DNA of 64,000 nt from Excoecaria cochinchinensis (Eukaryota; Streptophyta; Magnoliopsida; Malpighiales; Euphorbiaceae): the NCBI GenBank assembly GCA_947683425.1, contig CANTUQ010000160.1, forward strand, positions 186,001-250,000. Reading direction: 5' to 3'. The notes under the pieces are model-generated. The model was given only the letters and a program-made list of their open reading frames with translations. It did not search any database and had not been told where the DNA came from. The translations under genes were made by a program, and so were the position numbers. How positions within the stretch are numbered: the stretch's first letter is position 1; each line of letters begins with the position of its first letter. This document shows positions 1 through 11,691 of this stretch, piece after piece.

Positions 1-797
1 GGAATTTTTTCCATTTCCTTACATTCTATATCATTTTTGGAACATTGCATAAGACTAAATTCATCTCCCTTTTTAATAGGGACTACACCTATTGAGCACT
101 TGCTCATGTTAAATTTCTCAAGAATTTTCTCAATATTGGCTTTCTGAGATAGTCCTAATAAACCTTCTGATCTTTTATGGAATATTGAAATTCCAATCAC
201 ATAGAATACCTCTCCTATATTTTTCATTTCAAAACTTTTAGAATGAAATTCTTTAGTCTTATGCAACATACCCAAGTCATTAGCAGTAAGCAAAATGTCA
301 TCAACATACAAAACAAGAAATATAAACTTACTCCCATTGATCTTTCGGTAAATACACCGATCAATTGTGACTTCCTCAAAATCAAAAGAAGTAATGGCAT
401 TACTGAACTTAATATACCATTGCCTAGATGCTTGTTTAAGTCCATATATTAACTTCTTAAATTTACACACCATACTTTCTTTACCTTTAATGGAAAAACC
501 TTCAGGTTGATCTATATAAATTCCTTCTCAAGATCTCTATTTAGAAAGATTGTTTTCACATCCATTTAATGTAGTTCCAAATCCAAATGAGCCACCAATG
601 CTAAAATTATTCTCAATGAATCTTTCTTTAAGACGGGTGAAAAAGTCTCCTTATAATCAATGCCATCTTTCTGAGTGTAACCTTTGTCTACATGTCTAGC
701 TTTATATCTTTCAACATTGCCATTCGAGTCGCGTTTGGTCTTAAAGACCCATTTACAGCCAACTCTTTTACAATCTTCTGGCAACTCCACAAGATCC
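1..797 (-). pseudogene. Ty1/copia reverse transcriptase fragment
   Basis: This is part of a copia-type pol gene read on the minus strand. Just inside 797 the frame gives the start of the copia RT domain (VWDLVELP, then CKWVFKTKRD and YKARHVDKGYTQ). Farther left it gives the catalytic YVDD motif (codons at 308-297) followed by ILL. A CAA-to-TAA type stop follows LELH near 565, and a small indel shifts the frame near 520, so the gene is dead. It runs off the left edge of the window. The upstream half of the same gene reappears at 17502-17569 beyond Tat element 1, which inserted into it. RT would have copied the element RNA into cDNA in cytoplasmic virus-like particles. Confidence 0.9.
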
Positions 798-1190
798 CAG
801 ACTGTAAGCACCCTGTCCCAAGGCGGTCTGGATCAGAGATTACCCGATGAGGAATCAACGTCCGAGTCCATTCAAACTGTTGAGATTCGGAGGTTTTGGG
901 TCCCCTGCTTCACGAGAAATGTGTTCTTTTCAGTCTTATTAGGAAAGAGAGAGGAAATGGGGAATTTTGGGGTCAAAAAGATGTATTTTCTCCACCGGCG
1001 GTCTTCCCGTCTGTCAGTGGCAAGACGGTCGCTTCGAGTCACAGACGGCCTATGGGATTTTTCGATGCCCGTTGGAGGGACTGATCTTCCGGCGCATGCG
1101 ACCTGATTTCTCGGAGCACACAATCTCTCCGATGCCGGTCGATGAGAATTGCAAGCCCATCGGTTGAATCCTTGTGTTAGTAGGATTAAA

Positions 1191-1224
1191 CCGACGCCCG
1201 TCGGTCGCCCCTGGTCTATAGAAA
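1191..1224 (+). promoter_or_regulatory. LTR core promoter: palindrome plus TATA-like box
   Basis: The palindrome CCGACGCCCGTCGG (1191-1204) is followed after 12 nt by TATAGAAA (1217-1224). The homologous LTR of element 2 has the same palindrome 11 nt before a better box, CTATAAATGC. The TATA role is inferred from that comparison; no start site can be seen. Confidence 0.6.
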
Positions 1225-1707
1225 CTTTCATTTCGCACCTAGAAAGGGGTTGGAGAAATTTCTAAAGGGAAAACTCTGTCAAAATCAACACTTATTTTCT
1301 CTCTCCTCCAGCAAATACAAATTTCAAGAAATCTCTTTTAGTTTTAAGAATCAAACCATTAAAAAGGAGCTAAATCTAATTAGTTTTCCTAAGGTTTTGA
1401 TTCCAAACTTCAATATTTTAAAGGATCAAGAAAGAAACAACCTATTTTTCTTATTTTTGATCTTTCATTTTGTATTCATGTGGAGCGTGCGGGACTCTAA
1501 TTGACATCAAAATCCAACTATAATATTATCTGAGGGTAAATATTCCGGACTTCTTCTCCTTATTACTTCATCTTCATTTTTATTCTCGTTTTTTAGCTTT
1601 TCGCTTTCATCTTTCTTTATTTTGATCCTTTTCATCTTGTTTGGTGGTAATAATCGATTTTTGCTTTGAAAAATTAGTTTTGCTGTCGTTTTTTTGGAGA
1701 CAACGGT

Positions 1708-1830
1708 GACCGACGGGTCATATGTTTCACCGACGCCCGTCGGTCACCCCACCCATAGACGCCCTCTCTTGAGTGAGCAATGGGGCACGTCGGTCATCTT
1801 GACTGACGCCCGTCGGTCACTCGGTAGTGG
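1708..1830 (+). repeat. Second palindrome cluster in LTR 1
   Basis: Three to four copies or half copies of CCGACG/CCCGTCGGTC fall here (for example 1711-1717, 1731-1746, 1787-1795, 1803-1818), downstream of the presumed TATA and so probably in the transcribed part of the LTR. The 3' LTR copy keeps the last one (16458-16470). LTR 2 has an equivalent cluster at 51117-51245. Confidence 0.7.
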
Positions 1831-2846
1831 CCATCTCTGGGTTCTGTCTCCACATTTTCAAACCCTTTTTTTTCTCTCTCAAGTCTTAGAGCCTTATTTA
1901 TATTGCGCTTTTTATATATTAATACTCATTAACTCTTTGTGAGCATATATGTTTTTTCTTTGACAATTCTGAGCTCGAGGGGCAATCTACCATGCTCGAA
2001 GGATTTTGATCGGTTTAGTTTTCTATTCCCTTTAATTATTTCATCCATTTGTTTATTTATTGATTATTTTATATACAGGAACGTACCATTTTGTGCCTCG
2101 CTGAATATAAAAATCGATAAATGTTTTATATTTAATAAAGAGGGATTCTTCATAAATTAAAGGACCCAATGTCCTACTTATCATCCAATGAAAAATTTCC
2201 ACAATAAAAAACATCATTTTTTATAATAAATGCATGCGAGGACCAAAGTCCTCGAAATAAATAATCTCCCGTCTTATGTATGTATTGTACATTTATGAAT
2301 GGGAGTTGTATTCCGCTCCTAGTGTTATTGTATTTTTTGATTTAATATTCCTTTATTTATCTATCGCTTTAATACGTGAGTAAAGTGCGCTTTTAATTTA
2401 ATTGCATCGTATGGAAAGAGAGCGAATTGATGACCTTAAAATTTAATCGTAAACGAATCAAGGTAGAAATAGATGAGAAGTCCCGAACCCAACTCTAGTC
2501 TTTGGGCTCAAAGAGGCGAGAGGTCTATCCGATCACTCATTGGAACCTCCAAGACACCTCTTGTGTCACGAGACTTAGACGTTAATCCTAGGTTCCTTTA
2601 GGAGAGAGGTCTACCCTCCAAGACCCCTTTTGTTGGCCCAAAATGGATAATAAGCGCAGTTTTAGGCTCTCCAAGGCGAGAGAAACTTTCCCAATGTTCT
2701 ATTGGGTGGCGACTCCATGAAACCTCCGTGTTGCCATAAATGGACGCACTCGTAATTCATTGCAAGTAGCCAACGGATCCCTAATTGCCCGATCACCCTC
2801 ATTGGGCGGTCAGAGGGGCGGTTGTGGGGTCCAGCGCGTGTCACAA

Positions 2847-2865
2847 TGGCGACTCCACTAAGGAC
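2847..2865 (+). other. Primer binding site, Tat element 1
   Basis: TGGCGACTCCACTAAGGAC lies one base after the LTR end. The intact form TGGCGACTCCACTGGGGAC is at 52238 in element 2. Such a site pairs with a tRNA 3' end (TGG complements CCA). I do not assign the tRNA. Confidence 0.8.
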
Positions 2866-3688
2866 TTGTGGTTTGAGACTTCGATTTGAAAATACCTCGT
2901 TTAACATTTATGATTAAAGTTTAATTCATAAATTCGCTTTCTTTCAAATTTGCATTTACATCCCATTAGAGCCTTAGAATATGCTAGATTGGTCCCTTCT
3001 TAGCCTCGGTGCATTCTCGAAGCACAACCCTACATTCACTCAATGTGGGGAAGTGTTAAGGATAATCACCAGCCCAAGTTTTGTACCTTTTGGTATATAA
3101 AATGATGACCCGATCGGTCATTATGCTTGTGATGAGCTAGACCCGTCGGCAGGGATCATGCTTGGGTAGCCTTAAAGAAATATCTCCCTTGACCAAAGCT
3201 CATATAATGGCAATAAATACTCTCCCTAGGTGATATGAACCATAATATCATGCTTACTGTATGGGTCATTATGTATTGGGTGAATCCAAGTGTCTTACTT
3301 GGTAACATAGCCAAAGGCTTCCATGCCCCGGTAGGGCCATGTCGATATATTTGGGATGTCTAAATACATGATGATCATTATCCATGCACGTGTACATTAG
3401 CATAGGAGTGTTATGCTGCCGGCTTTTCGCCGCGCACCATCCGTATCCTTTGGGTTCCCAATTGTCCCGAGGATTAATCCCGCCTAGGAAAGAGACTGCA
3501 CGACCACATGTGTGGGAGCAATAAGGGCGGAAGGACCTATCTGCTTGCCTGTGATTTGTGGATGTTGCATATCACGGCCATACATTTCATTTGCATTTCA
3601 TGCATCATTCTAACACCTTGTCTATACAGCCATTATAGATCTGCCCAGGTGGACGAGAGGACCGACCGGACGACTGATCAGAGATTCT
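2866..3688 (+). other. Untranslated leader of Tat element 1
   Basis: About 820 nt separate the primer site and gag without a coherent reading frame. Blocks such as GTGTTAAGGATAATCACCAG (3054-3073) and ATGCCCCGGTAGGGCCATGT (3332-3351) recur in the leaders of elements 2 (52257-53154) and 3 (25436-26350), so the leader is more conserved than a neutral spacer. RNA packaging or dimerisation is a plausible role, by inference. Confidence 0.7.
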
Positions 3689-5434
3689 GTGTTTGAACTG
3701 CAAGAAAGAGAGAATCTTCTAGAAACCCATTCAGAAACCAGTGGTATCGTATTAGAGATAGCAAACTCACCAAGGGAAAATGATGCTACCAGGGCTCTGA
3801 TTGCGAAAGAAGTGGGTAGAAGGTTTGAGGAGTTCGAAGGCCGTATGATGAATATGTTAGCTACAATGGCTCAGCAGCCCGCTCCGCAAAATCCTCCTCC
3901 TCCCATGAGACAAAATGAGCGGGAAGAGGAAAGAGTAGAAAGACAGGAGGAACTGTTTCGACCACCACCTATAGATCTGAGATCAGTGGCTTCCGGGGTC
4001 CAGAGAAGGAGACAAGCGCTGAGGTTAGAAGATGACCGGGAGAGTGAAGATGACAAAGTGAGCGTTGTATCTGAGAGGGGGAAGGCACCCCAGACCGAGG
4101 AGTTCATCTGGAAGAAGATGGAAGAGAAGTTTGAGGCTATGGCCCGTATGTTGGGTAGAGGTCAAGGGATGAACCCAGAAGATAAGGAGCTGGAGGGAGA
4201 TGACCCAATCCCGTACAATTTCAAGATGCCTGATGTTCCTAAGTTTGACGGCACTTCTGACTCGACTGCCCATGTAAAGCAGTATTCCTTGATCATGAAA
4301 GGGACTACCTTGTCCAAGAGGCAAAAAGTGGAGTACTTTTGCTTGAGCCTAACTGGCCCCACCATAGATTGGTACCACAGCCTCGATCACCGAACCAAGG
4401 AGGATTGGGATATGCTCACAGAGGAGTTTTTAAGGCAGTACGACTACAACACAAGGATGGAGGTGACCCTCAAGGATTTGGAGTTGCTTCAGCAAAAGGT
4501 CAGGGAATCCTTCCATGATTACCTAACCCGCTGGCGGAGTAGAGTAATGGAGATGAGGAGAAAACCAGACACTCAAGACCGGATCCGCTTGTTCATCAAG
4601 AACGCGAGCCCGTACTTAAAAGAAGGTTTAAAGATGAAGGGTCTAAAAGACTGGGAGTCTTTGAAGGACATAGCCATAGAAGCGGAAGGGGAGTACTTAG
4701 TCCGAAAGGTGAGCAATGACAGTTATGCCAAGAGAGCTAATGCCAGTCAAGGGGCGAGTAGGCCAGCCGGTCCCAATGGTAGCACCAGAAAAATGGTTGA
4801 GGTGTTTGCTAATGACGCAACTACTGCGAGGAAGTTTTCAAACTTAGGAAGACCACTGTCTTGGGTTTTAAGAAGGTTGATGAAAGAAGGGAAGTTGCAG
4901 CCATTGCCTCCCAGGCCTGCTATGACGCAAGGGGCCCTGGGGCATAAAGATAATGAGTACTGTGCCTTTCATCAGCATACGGGCCATTTAACGGATAATT
5001 GTAAAGCGCTGAGACACTCAATCCAGGATTTGATTGACAGCAAACAAATCACTGACCCCGAGCGGAGAGAGGAAAAGAAGAAGCCTAGCTATAATGTTGT
5101 GCTGCCCCCTATTTTCATGATTGGATCAAGCCTACCAGAATGGTACGTGCTGCAGGACTTATATGGGAACGAGTATGTTGCTGTTACTCGCCTTGAGGCC
5201 AAGGGGGAAGGGATGCCCGTAGCAACAATTGATTATTGGTCTAGTAGCAAAAGCGGTGAAGAAAATGAGGAGGAGGTTGAAATATCTTTGGATCTGTGGA
5301 AGTCAGATGAAGAAGAAAAGGAAGTAGGAGCTGTAACAAGGAGTGGAAGAGTAGTCCCAGAGATAGAAAGATCACCGGAACCAGCGTAGGCATCAACAGA
5401 GAAAGAACTGGAAGAGAATCAGATAGTCAAATAG
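3689..5434 (+). pseudogene. gag: gag of Tat element 1
   Basis: Structural (capsid/nucleocapsid) polyprotein of the virus-like particle. A 566-codon frame runs 3689-5389, but the true start is probably the codon before ANSPRE (near 3760): elements 2 and 3 have ATG there and this copy has ATA. The capsid domain (PKFDGTSD, VEYFCLSLTG, EEFLRQYD, LTRWRSRVMEMR) lies around residues 185-300. A Cys/His knuckle-like motif (CAFHQHTGHLTDNC) lies near residues 425-440. The C-terminal part is acidic. Stops at 5387-5389 and 5432-5434 correspond to glutamine codons in element 2, consistent with C-to-T decay. The ORF continues in the same frame into the protease region. Confidence 0.9.
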
Positions 5435-6597
5435 TTGAAGAAGACCACAGCTCAAATATCTGTATGGGATCTTCTGAGGCAGTCCCCTTCTCATACACAA
5501 AAGTTGGTAGAAGCTTTGATTGAGTTTACTGTGGCTACTACAATCTCTCCATCAGAATTGTTAGACCTTGTAAAAGGGGGATCAAGAGAGAGATTAGTGT
5601 ATTCTGATGCCGACCTGCCAGTCGAAGGCCGTAATCATAACCGACGCTGTACATTAAGGCGCAAATCAGCGGCAAGCACACTGCTTGGGTTATGGTAGAC
5701 GATGGGTCATCTATAAATGTTTGCCCTCTGGTGGTGCTTCAGGCTTTCGGTTTGGATGAGGGTATGCTTAGCCAATCGGATTTGACTATTACAACTTACG
5801 ATAATTCTAGAAGGCAAGCTTCGGGGACGTTCAAGACTTTGGTCAAGGCTAGACCTATTGAGACGAAGACAGAATTTGTAGTTTTGCCTATTCCGGCTAA
5901 TTTCTCGGTATTGCTTGGGAGGCCTTGGTTTCATAAACAAGGAGGAGTGCCGTCTACGCTACACCAGATGATAAAATTCCCACATGAAGGCGAGGTGGTA
6001 ACCTTTAAGGAGGCCAGGGATAATCAGGTATCGACCCTAGAGATTGCTAATCAGCCATTCAGCGGTTTTCATGTATCGGTGATAGGGGAAGAGCAGAGGT
6101 CAGTGGATAGCCCTTCAGTGGTTAATATGATGAAGAGGATGCACTATCTCCCTGGGCCTGGTCTGGGTAGAAATTCTGAAGGGCCGCAATCCGCAATCAC
6201 TACTCGAGGTCAGAAGGATCGGAAGGGTCTGAGATACAAAGGCGGACTTGGCAAGAAGAAGACGACGGAAAAGATCCCTCGCATTTCAGAAAGCTTCGTG
6301 CCCGCATCCTCAGTATGTGCTTACACTGGTGAAGATGAGCCACAATGGGTGAATGGAAAGATTGTCCCTGGATTTGAGATTTTCAGTGATGTTTTTGACT
6401 GGGATGTGGGAGCTATTAAAACGGCTGAGGACTTCTGGGATGAGGAAGTTATGACCCAATGTATTGCCTGGGGTAGGAATGAGCCCGAAGAGGTTGTCAC
6501 CGAGAAGATGTTAGCTGCCAGACTGAAAGGGAAGGAAAAAAATGGTAGAGCCAGAACTGAAGATTGGGGATTTGAAGATTTCCTCAGGGATGGCTGA
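5435..6597 (+). pseudogene. Aspartic protease plus G-patch-like region, Tat element 1
   Basis: Retroviral-type aspartic protease that would cut the Gag-Pol polyprotein. The active-site motif VDDGSS is at about 5695-5712, followed by LLGRPWFH (about 5908-5931). Downstream, a glycine-rich G-patch-like motif (MHYLPGPGLGRNSEG, about 6139-6183) resembles the one following protease in some retroelements. A one-base deletion near 5645 shifts the frame relative to element 2, and an extra A in the A-run at 6535-6541 shifts it again before RT. The protein is therefore split over three frames. Confidence 0.8.
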
Positions 6598-7828
6598 GAG
6601 GCCTCTGCCAAGCCAGGAAGCCGAGGCACAAGCTGCTGCAGCATCGACCTCAACGGAAGCTGAAGAAGATACTAGCTTAGATTGTCTTTTTATTCCAGAA
6701 CTTTTTTATGATGTAAATGACAATAATAATATTATTAGTAAGATGAGTGATTTTGCTTATTTGTGTGATGTTTCCAACAATCTCAACATGCATGAACATG
6801 ATCATATCCCATCTATTTTTGATATTGATTCCACTGACACCACGCCTTTTAATCTTGGAACCTCGAAAAATCCGAAGGAAATCTTAATAGCATCGAATAT
6901 AACTCCTGATGAGAGAGAAAAATTCGAGAGAATAATAAGAAAATATGAAAAAGTTTTTGCCTGGACCTACGACGACATGCCAGGAATTGATCGAAACATC
7001 GCAGAGCATGCTATTCCAACGTATCCGGACCATAAGCCTGTAAAACAGAAGTTGAGGAGGCTTAGGCCAGAATGGGCAGACAAGGTTAAAAAGGAGATTC
7101 GGCAGCAGATCGAAGCCAAATTCCTGGTTAAAGTGCAGTATCCTACATGGCTAGCAAATGTAGTCCCTATAGCCAAGAAGAACGGAAAGGTAAGGGTATG
7201 TGTGGATTATCGAGATCTGAACAAGGCCTGCCCTAAAGACGATTTTCCGCTACCCCACATTGACGTGTTGATAGATAGTGCCGCCAACTGCGTGATGTAC
7301 AATTTTGGGGATGGTTATGTAGGCTACAACCAGATCCTTAACAAAACAGTCGACCGGATTAAAACAGCTTTCATCACGGAATGGGGGAATTACGCCTACA
7401 GAGTAATGCCTTTCGGCCTAAGGAATGTGGGGGCTACGTACTAGAGAATGGCAACGAAGATCTTAAGCGACTTGATCCACAAGGAAGTGGAGGTGTACAT
7501 AGACGACATGATGGTCAAGTCAGCCACCAGGGAGGGCCATTTCGAAGCCTTAAAGAAGTTCTTCATTAGGATTGATAAGTACAACCTGCGACTTAATCCC
7601 AAGAAGTGTATCTTCGGAGTAACTTCAGGAAAACTACTGGGGCATGTCGTCAGCCAAAGGGGAATTAAAATTGACCCGGACAAGGTGAAGGCCATCAGAG
7701 AGATGCCCATGCCACAAAAAGAGAAGGAGGTAAGAAGCTTCCTGGGTAAGCTACAATATGTCAGCCGATTCATTGCGAAGCTCACTTCGATATGCGAGCC
7801 AATCTTCAAGTTGCTCAGAAAGGACCAG
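6542..7828 (+). pseudogene. Reverse transcriptase, Tat element 1 (5' part of split pol)
   Basis: RNA-dependent DNA polymerase. The frame shows the Ty3-type order: YPTWLANVVPIAKKNGKVR and VCVDYRDLNKACPKDDFPLP, motif A as FGDGYVGYNQI (the usual FMDGF is altered but the Asp is kept), FITEWGNYAYRVMPFGL, then the catalytic YIDD (7496-7507) and LGHVVSQRGI. A TAG at 7442-7444 interrupts GATY-stop-RMATK. The same codon is TAG in element 2. At 7828 the gene is cut by the minus-strand solo LTR and resumes at 10588 after the duplicated ACCAG. Confidence 0.92.
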
Positions 7829-10582
7829 TGTGACGCGCGCCGGATCCCCGCGGCCGCCCATTCTGACCGCCTGCACATGGGCGATCGGGCAATTGTGGGT
7901 CCGTTGACAGCTTGCAATAAATCGCAAGTGCATCTATGTTGAGCAACAAGGAGGTTTTATGAAGTCGCCACCCAATAGAACATTGGGAAAGTTTCTCTCG
8001 CCTCGGAGAGCCTAAGACTGCGCTTAGTATCCATTTTGGGCCAGCCAAAGGAGCCTAGGATTAACGCTAAAGCCTCGTGACACAAGAAGTATCTTGGAGG
8101 ATAACCTCTAACCTCTTGAGCCCAAAGACCAGAGCTGGTTCGGGACTTCTCATTTATTTATACCTTGATTAATATCATAATTAAGTTTTGAATTCATTGT
8201 TTCATCAACTTTTCACACAATGCAATTTTAATTTAAAGGCGCAATCATTCATATCAAAAGCGGTAAATGTAAGCAAAATTCAAAATAAAGCATTCAAAAA
8301 CAAATTACAATAACACTAGGAGCGGAATACAACTCCCATTTATAAAAGTGAAATACATGCATAAAACGGGTTATTCATTAATAGTGAGAACATTGGTCCT
8401 CGCATGCATATTTATTATGAAACAATTTTGATGTGATGATTTATTTGGGTATGAAAAACTAGGACATTGGTCCCCTTTTATTTAGAAAAAGAATGTCAAG
8501 TTAATTAATAGAAACGTTTTTGTGATTTTCTTTTTAGCGTGCCTAAATAAAGAATTTTACAAGAAAATTATATGGCAAAATTAAATAAAATATTACAAAT
8601 AAAGAAAATAAATATATGAACCAAATGAGCCTTTTTGGACCTCCCGATGTGCTCGCAAAAACGTTTCAAGCAAAAAATGAGTTTAGACATAAAAACAAAA
8701 TACAAATAAAATAATGTTAGTGATTAAATCAATTAAACATACAAAATAATGAATAACAAATTAAAATAAAATAAGATGATATGAAAAGAATGATAATGGA
8801 ATCAAAAATATTAACAAACCAAAATAAAATGAGAAACATGGATTATATGTGATAAATGATTGAATGATGTGATGAAAATAAAATATGACATGTTAATTAA
8901 TACATGTAAAAATATGCACATGATGAAAATAATGATGATAAGTGAAAAATAATGAATGAATAAATCATAATAAATCAATCATGTAACAATGATAAAAAGA
9001 ATAATAAAAATTAGTAAATAAAAGAATGATGAAAATAATAATGATATATAACAAGGTTAATTGATGTGTTCATAATTAATACAAACTATTTACATGGCAA
9101 AAAGATTAATTTAAATTAATTAATTATTTGCATGTTAAAAATAATGAGGAATCAAAATAAATTATTTACATGTTAGGAATTAAAAAAACAATATTCACAT
9201 GAATAAAAATCAAATCATATATAAACAATTAAATGGAACAAATATAAAATCAATAAAACAAATGAATAGATGAAAACAATAAATAAATCAATAAAAACAA
9301 TATAATATACATGAATAAATTAAATAAAAATAAAATAGAAATTGAGCCTAGAATATTTACCCTCAGAGTATTGGATTTGATGAAGGAAAAGTGATGATTT
9401 TCCGGAAAATTGCTTGAAAGAATAATCAATAAAATTAATCCTCTTTGTTTATGGAGAAAACAAAGGAATTGATTTGTTTGCTTAGGATTGAAAAGAAATT
9501 GATGTCAAAGTGATGATTAATTTCTTGTGTTTATGAAGAAAAAACCAAGAAATTAATTGGAATAATTAAGAATTGAAAATTGATCTTTCAATTTCAATTA
9601 AACCTTTTTAATTAAAAGAAAAATCTGAAAAATCTTGAAAAGAAAAATAGAAGAAGAAGAATTCTGGAAATTCTAGGTCTAAAAAAAATGTGGAGGCCTC
9701 CAAAAGAATCAATTGGAATAATTAAGTCTTGAAAATTAATTTTCCAATCTCAATTAAACCTTGTTAATTCAAAGAGAAATCTCAAAATGTTTAGAAGAAA
9801 AATCAAAGAGGAAGAGAAATGCTGGAAATTCTGATGTAAAAAATAGTAGTGGAGGCTCTCTTTTGATTTTTCATCATAAAGTATTTAAAAAATAGAAAAT
9901 GTTGCCCTAATTTAATTAAGGAAAACAACCTAATTTTATTCAAATTCCTTTATTTTTGGGGATAAAATCAAGTTTTATTAATTAATAATCTATAAAAAAT
10001 ATTTTGGAATTTTATTTGAAGTCAAAAACCCTTAATTTTGGGATAAAAACGGATTTTTGGGTGAAAAAATCGGAAAAAGGGCTGAAAAATGGGAAAATAG
10101 GGTATCAGACCCTATACCGACGGCCAGGAAGCCCGTCGCTATAGAGGGGCGGGCGTCGGAGTGGCAACCAGGCGAGGCTGCGCGAAATCCGCGCGTAGAG
10201 GCGCACGGTGCGTCCATCTTTAGCGACGCGCGGCATTGGCGACGCTGCGCGTCGCCAAATCGCGCCCAGTGCGCTGGGCGCCTGCGAGCTGGGCGCCAGC
10301 GCGCCTGCGCGCTGCCGCGCCCGACACTCGCGGTCCGAAAATTTTTTTTATTTTTTTATTTTTTTCTATTTTTTTTAAATTTTAAATTGACTAAAAACAT
10401 CATAATTTTAAGCCCCCATTTTTCAAAATTAATTTTTTAAATATTTTTTATTATTTTTTAATTTTTCACTCTAAAATGCAAATTTGACGAGAAAACCATC
10501 ACTTTTACCTTTTAAGCCTGTGAAGGCAATTATCATCATTGGGTAACTTCGATCTAGGCTTACTCTGGACCCGGTGTCTACA
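7829..10582 (-). mobile_element. Solo LTR of a Tat-type family, minus orientation
   Basis: This is a 2754-bp LTR with TG/CA ends and perfect 5-bp TSDs ACCAG (7824-7828 and 10583-10587), inserted between RT and RNase H codons of element 1. It has no internal region, so it is the product of LTR-LTR recombination. Its left end (TGTGACGCGCGCC) is the reverse complement of the right end of Tat LTRs, and 7940-8120 matches the reverse of 51930-52120. The middle (8160-10020) is very AT-rich with no gene. Near its 5' end (10110-10330) lies a GC-rich palindrome cluster, including arms GCGCCCAG/CTGGGCGC (10262-10281) and TTGGCGACGC/GCGTCGCCAA (10236-10258). Confidence 0.95.
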
Positions 10583-10587
10583 ACCAG

Positions 10588-11691
10588 CCCGTGGTTTAGA
10601 ATGAAGACTGCCAGAGAGCTTTTGATAGCATCAAGGAATATCTACTGAGTTCGCCAGTGCTGAGGCCACCGCAACCGATCAAGCCGCTTATCTTGTATCT
10701 GGCAGTGGAGGATGGTTCCGTGGGAGCCATGATGGCTCAGGAAGATGAGTTTGGGGTGGAATTCGCGATTTACTATCTCAGCAAGAAGTTTTTGGCCTAC
10801 GAGATAAAATATGCTGAAGTAGAGAAGATCTGCCTGGCAGTGATTTGGGCGTCGAAGAAGCTTAGGCACTACTTCCATTCGTACAGAGTTCAGGCAGTGG
10901 CAAAGCAGAATCCTTTGAGATATTTGCAAGAAGCGCCGTCTTTGCTTGGTAAGATGGGAAGGTGGTTGTTATTGCTACAATAGTTCGATGTCGAATACAT
11001 CACTCGCAAAACTATCAAGGGGCAAGCAGTAGCCGAGTTCCTTGCTGATCATCCCATTTAGGGCGATGCACCTAAATTCGATTTTCCTGATGAGAGCGTA
11101 GCCACAATCTCTATCCAAGGATGGCAGTTATATTTTGATGGGGCCGTAAATAACAAGGGGGCAGGAGTTGGAATCATTTTGATGACCCCAGATGACGAGA
11201 AGCTCCCGTTGGCCAAGAAGTTGAGGTACAGGGTCACCAACAATGAAGCTAAGTATGAAGCATGCACCTTCGGGTTAGAAGCCTTAGCTGCCTTGGGGGC
11301 AAAGAACATAGAAGTTTTTGGTGACTCATCCTTGGTGATCAGCCAAATCCGGGGTGAGTGGGCTGTGAAGGAAGAACGGCCGGTACCTTATGTTGAATAT
11401 CTAAAAGAGCTATGTGGGCAGTTCGAGACTTGTACGTTCCGCTTTGTGCCGAGAGAGGAGAACCGTCTGGCTGATGCACTGGCAACTCTGGTGTCGATGT
11501 GGGATAATCCTAAAGGGATAGCTATGAAACCTATCCTGATTTCGAGTTCTGAGAGGCCCAGCTTCGAGGTCAAACCAATAATGGAAGTAGAAGTAGCAGA
11601 TGGAAAGCCATGGTACTTTGACATCATGAAATATTTGGAAAATGCGAGGTTTCCAGAGGAAGCTACTGAGAAGGATCAGAGGATGATCTGA
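10588..11691 (+). pseudogene. RNase H and archaeal-type RNase H, Tat element 1
   Basis: Pol resumes after the solo LTR. The first, eroded RNase H gives FAIYYLSKKFLAYEIKYAEV and LRHYFHSYRVQAVAKQNPL (10750-10920). A second RNase H of the type specific to Tat elements follows, with LYFDGAVNNKGAGVGIIL (about 11127-11180), NNEAKYEACTFGLEAL and ENRLADALATL (about 11460-11490). Both would remove RNA from the RNA-DNA hybrid. The frame is the same as integrase. In-frame stops are at 10597-10599, 10981-10983, 11059-11061 and 11689-11691. Confidence 0.88.

Larger units (their letters stand above)
803..2845 (+). repeat. 5' LTR of Tat element 1
   Basis: This 2043-bp LTR starts TGTAAGCACC and ends GCGTGTCACA, one base before the primer site. 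Positions 1796-2845 align nearly base for base with the surviving 3' LTR (16448-17496). Its start and end match those of the element 2 LTR at 50208-52236. It holds two clusters of the CCGACGCCCGTCGG palindrome: one just upstream of a TATA-like site near 1217, the other at 1708-1830. Confidence 0.92.

Noticed and set aside
872..1231. Overlapping ORFs on both strands in LTR 1
   Set aside because: They fall in a GC-rich LTR with palindromes; no conservation of frame with LTR 2 was apparent.
7829..7860. BamHI/NotI-like string (GGATCCCCGCGGCCGC) suggesting cloning-vector contamination
   Set aside because: It is the end of a Tat-type LTR; homologous GC-rich ends are at 17470-17496 and 52195-52236, and the insertion has a perfect TSD.
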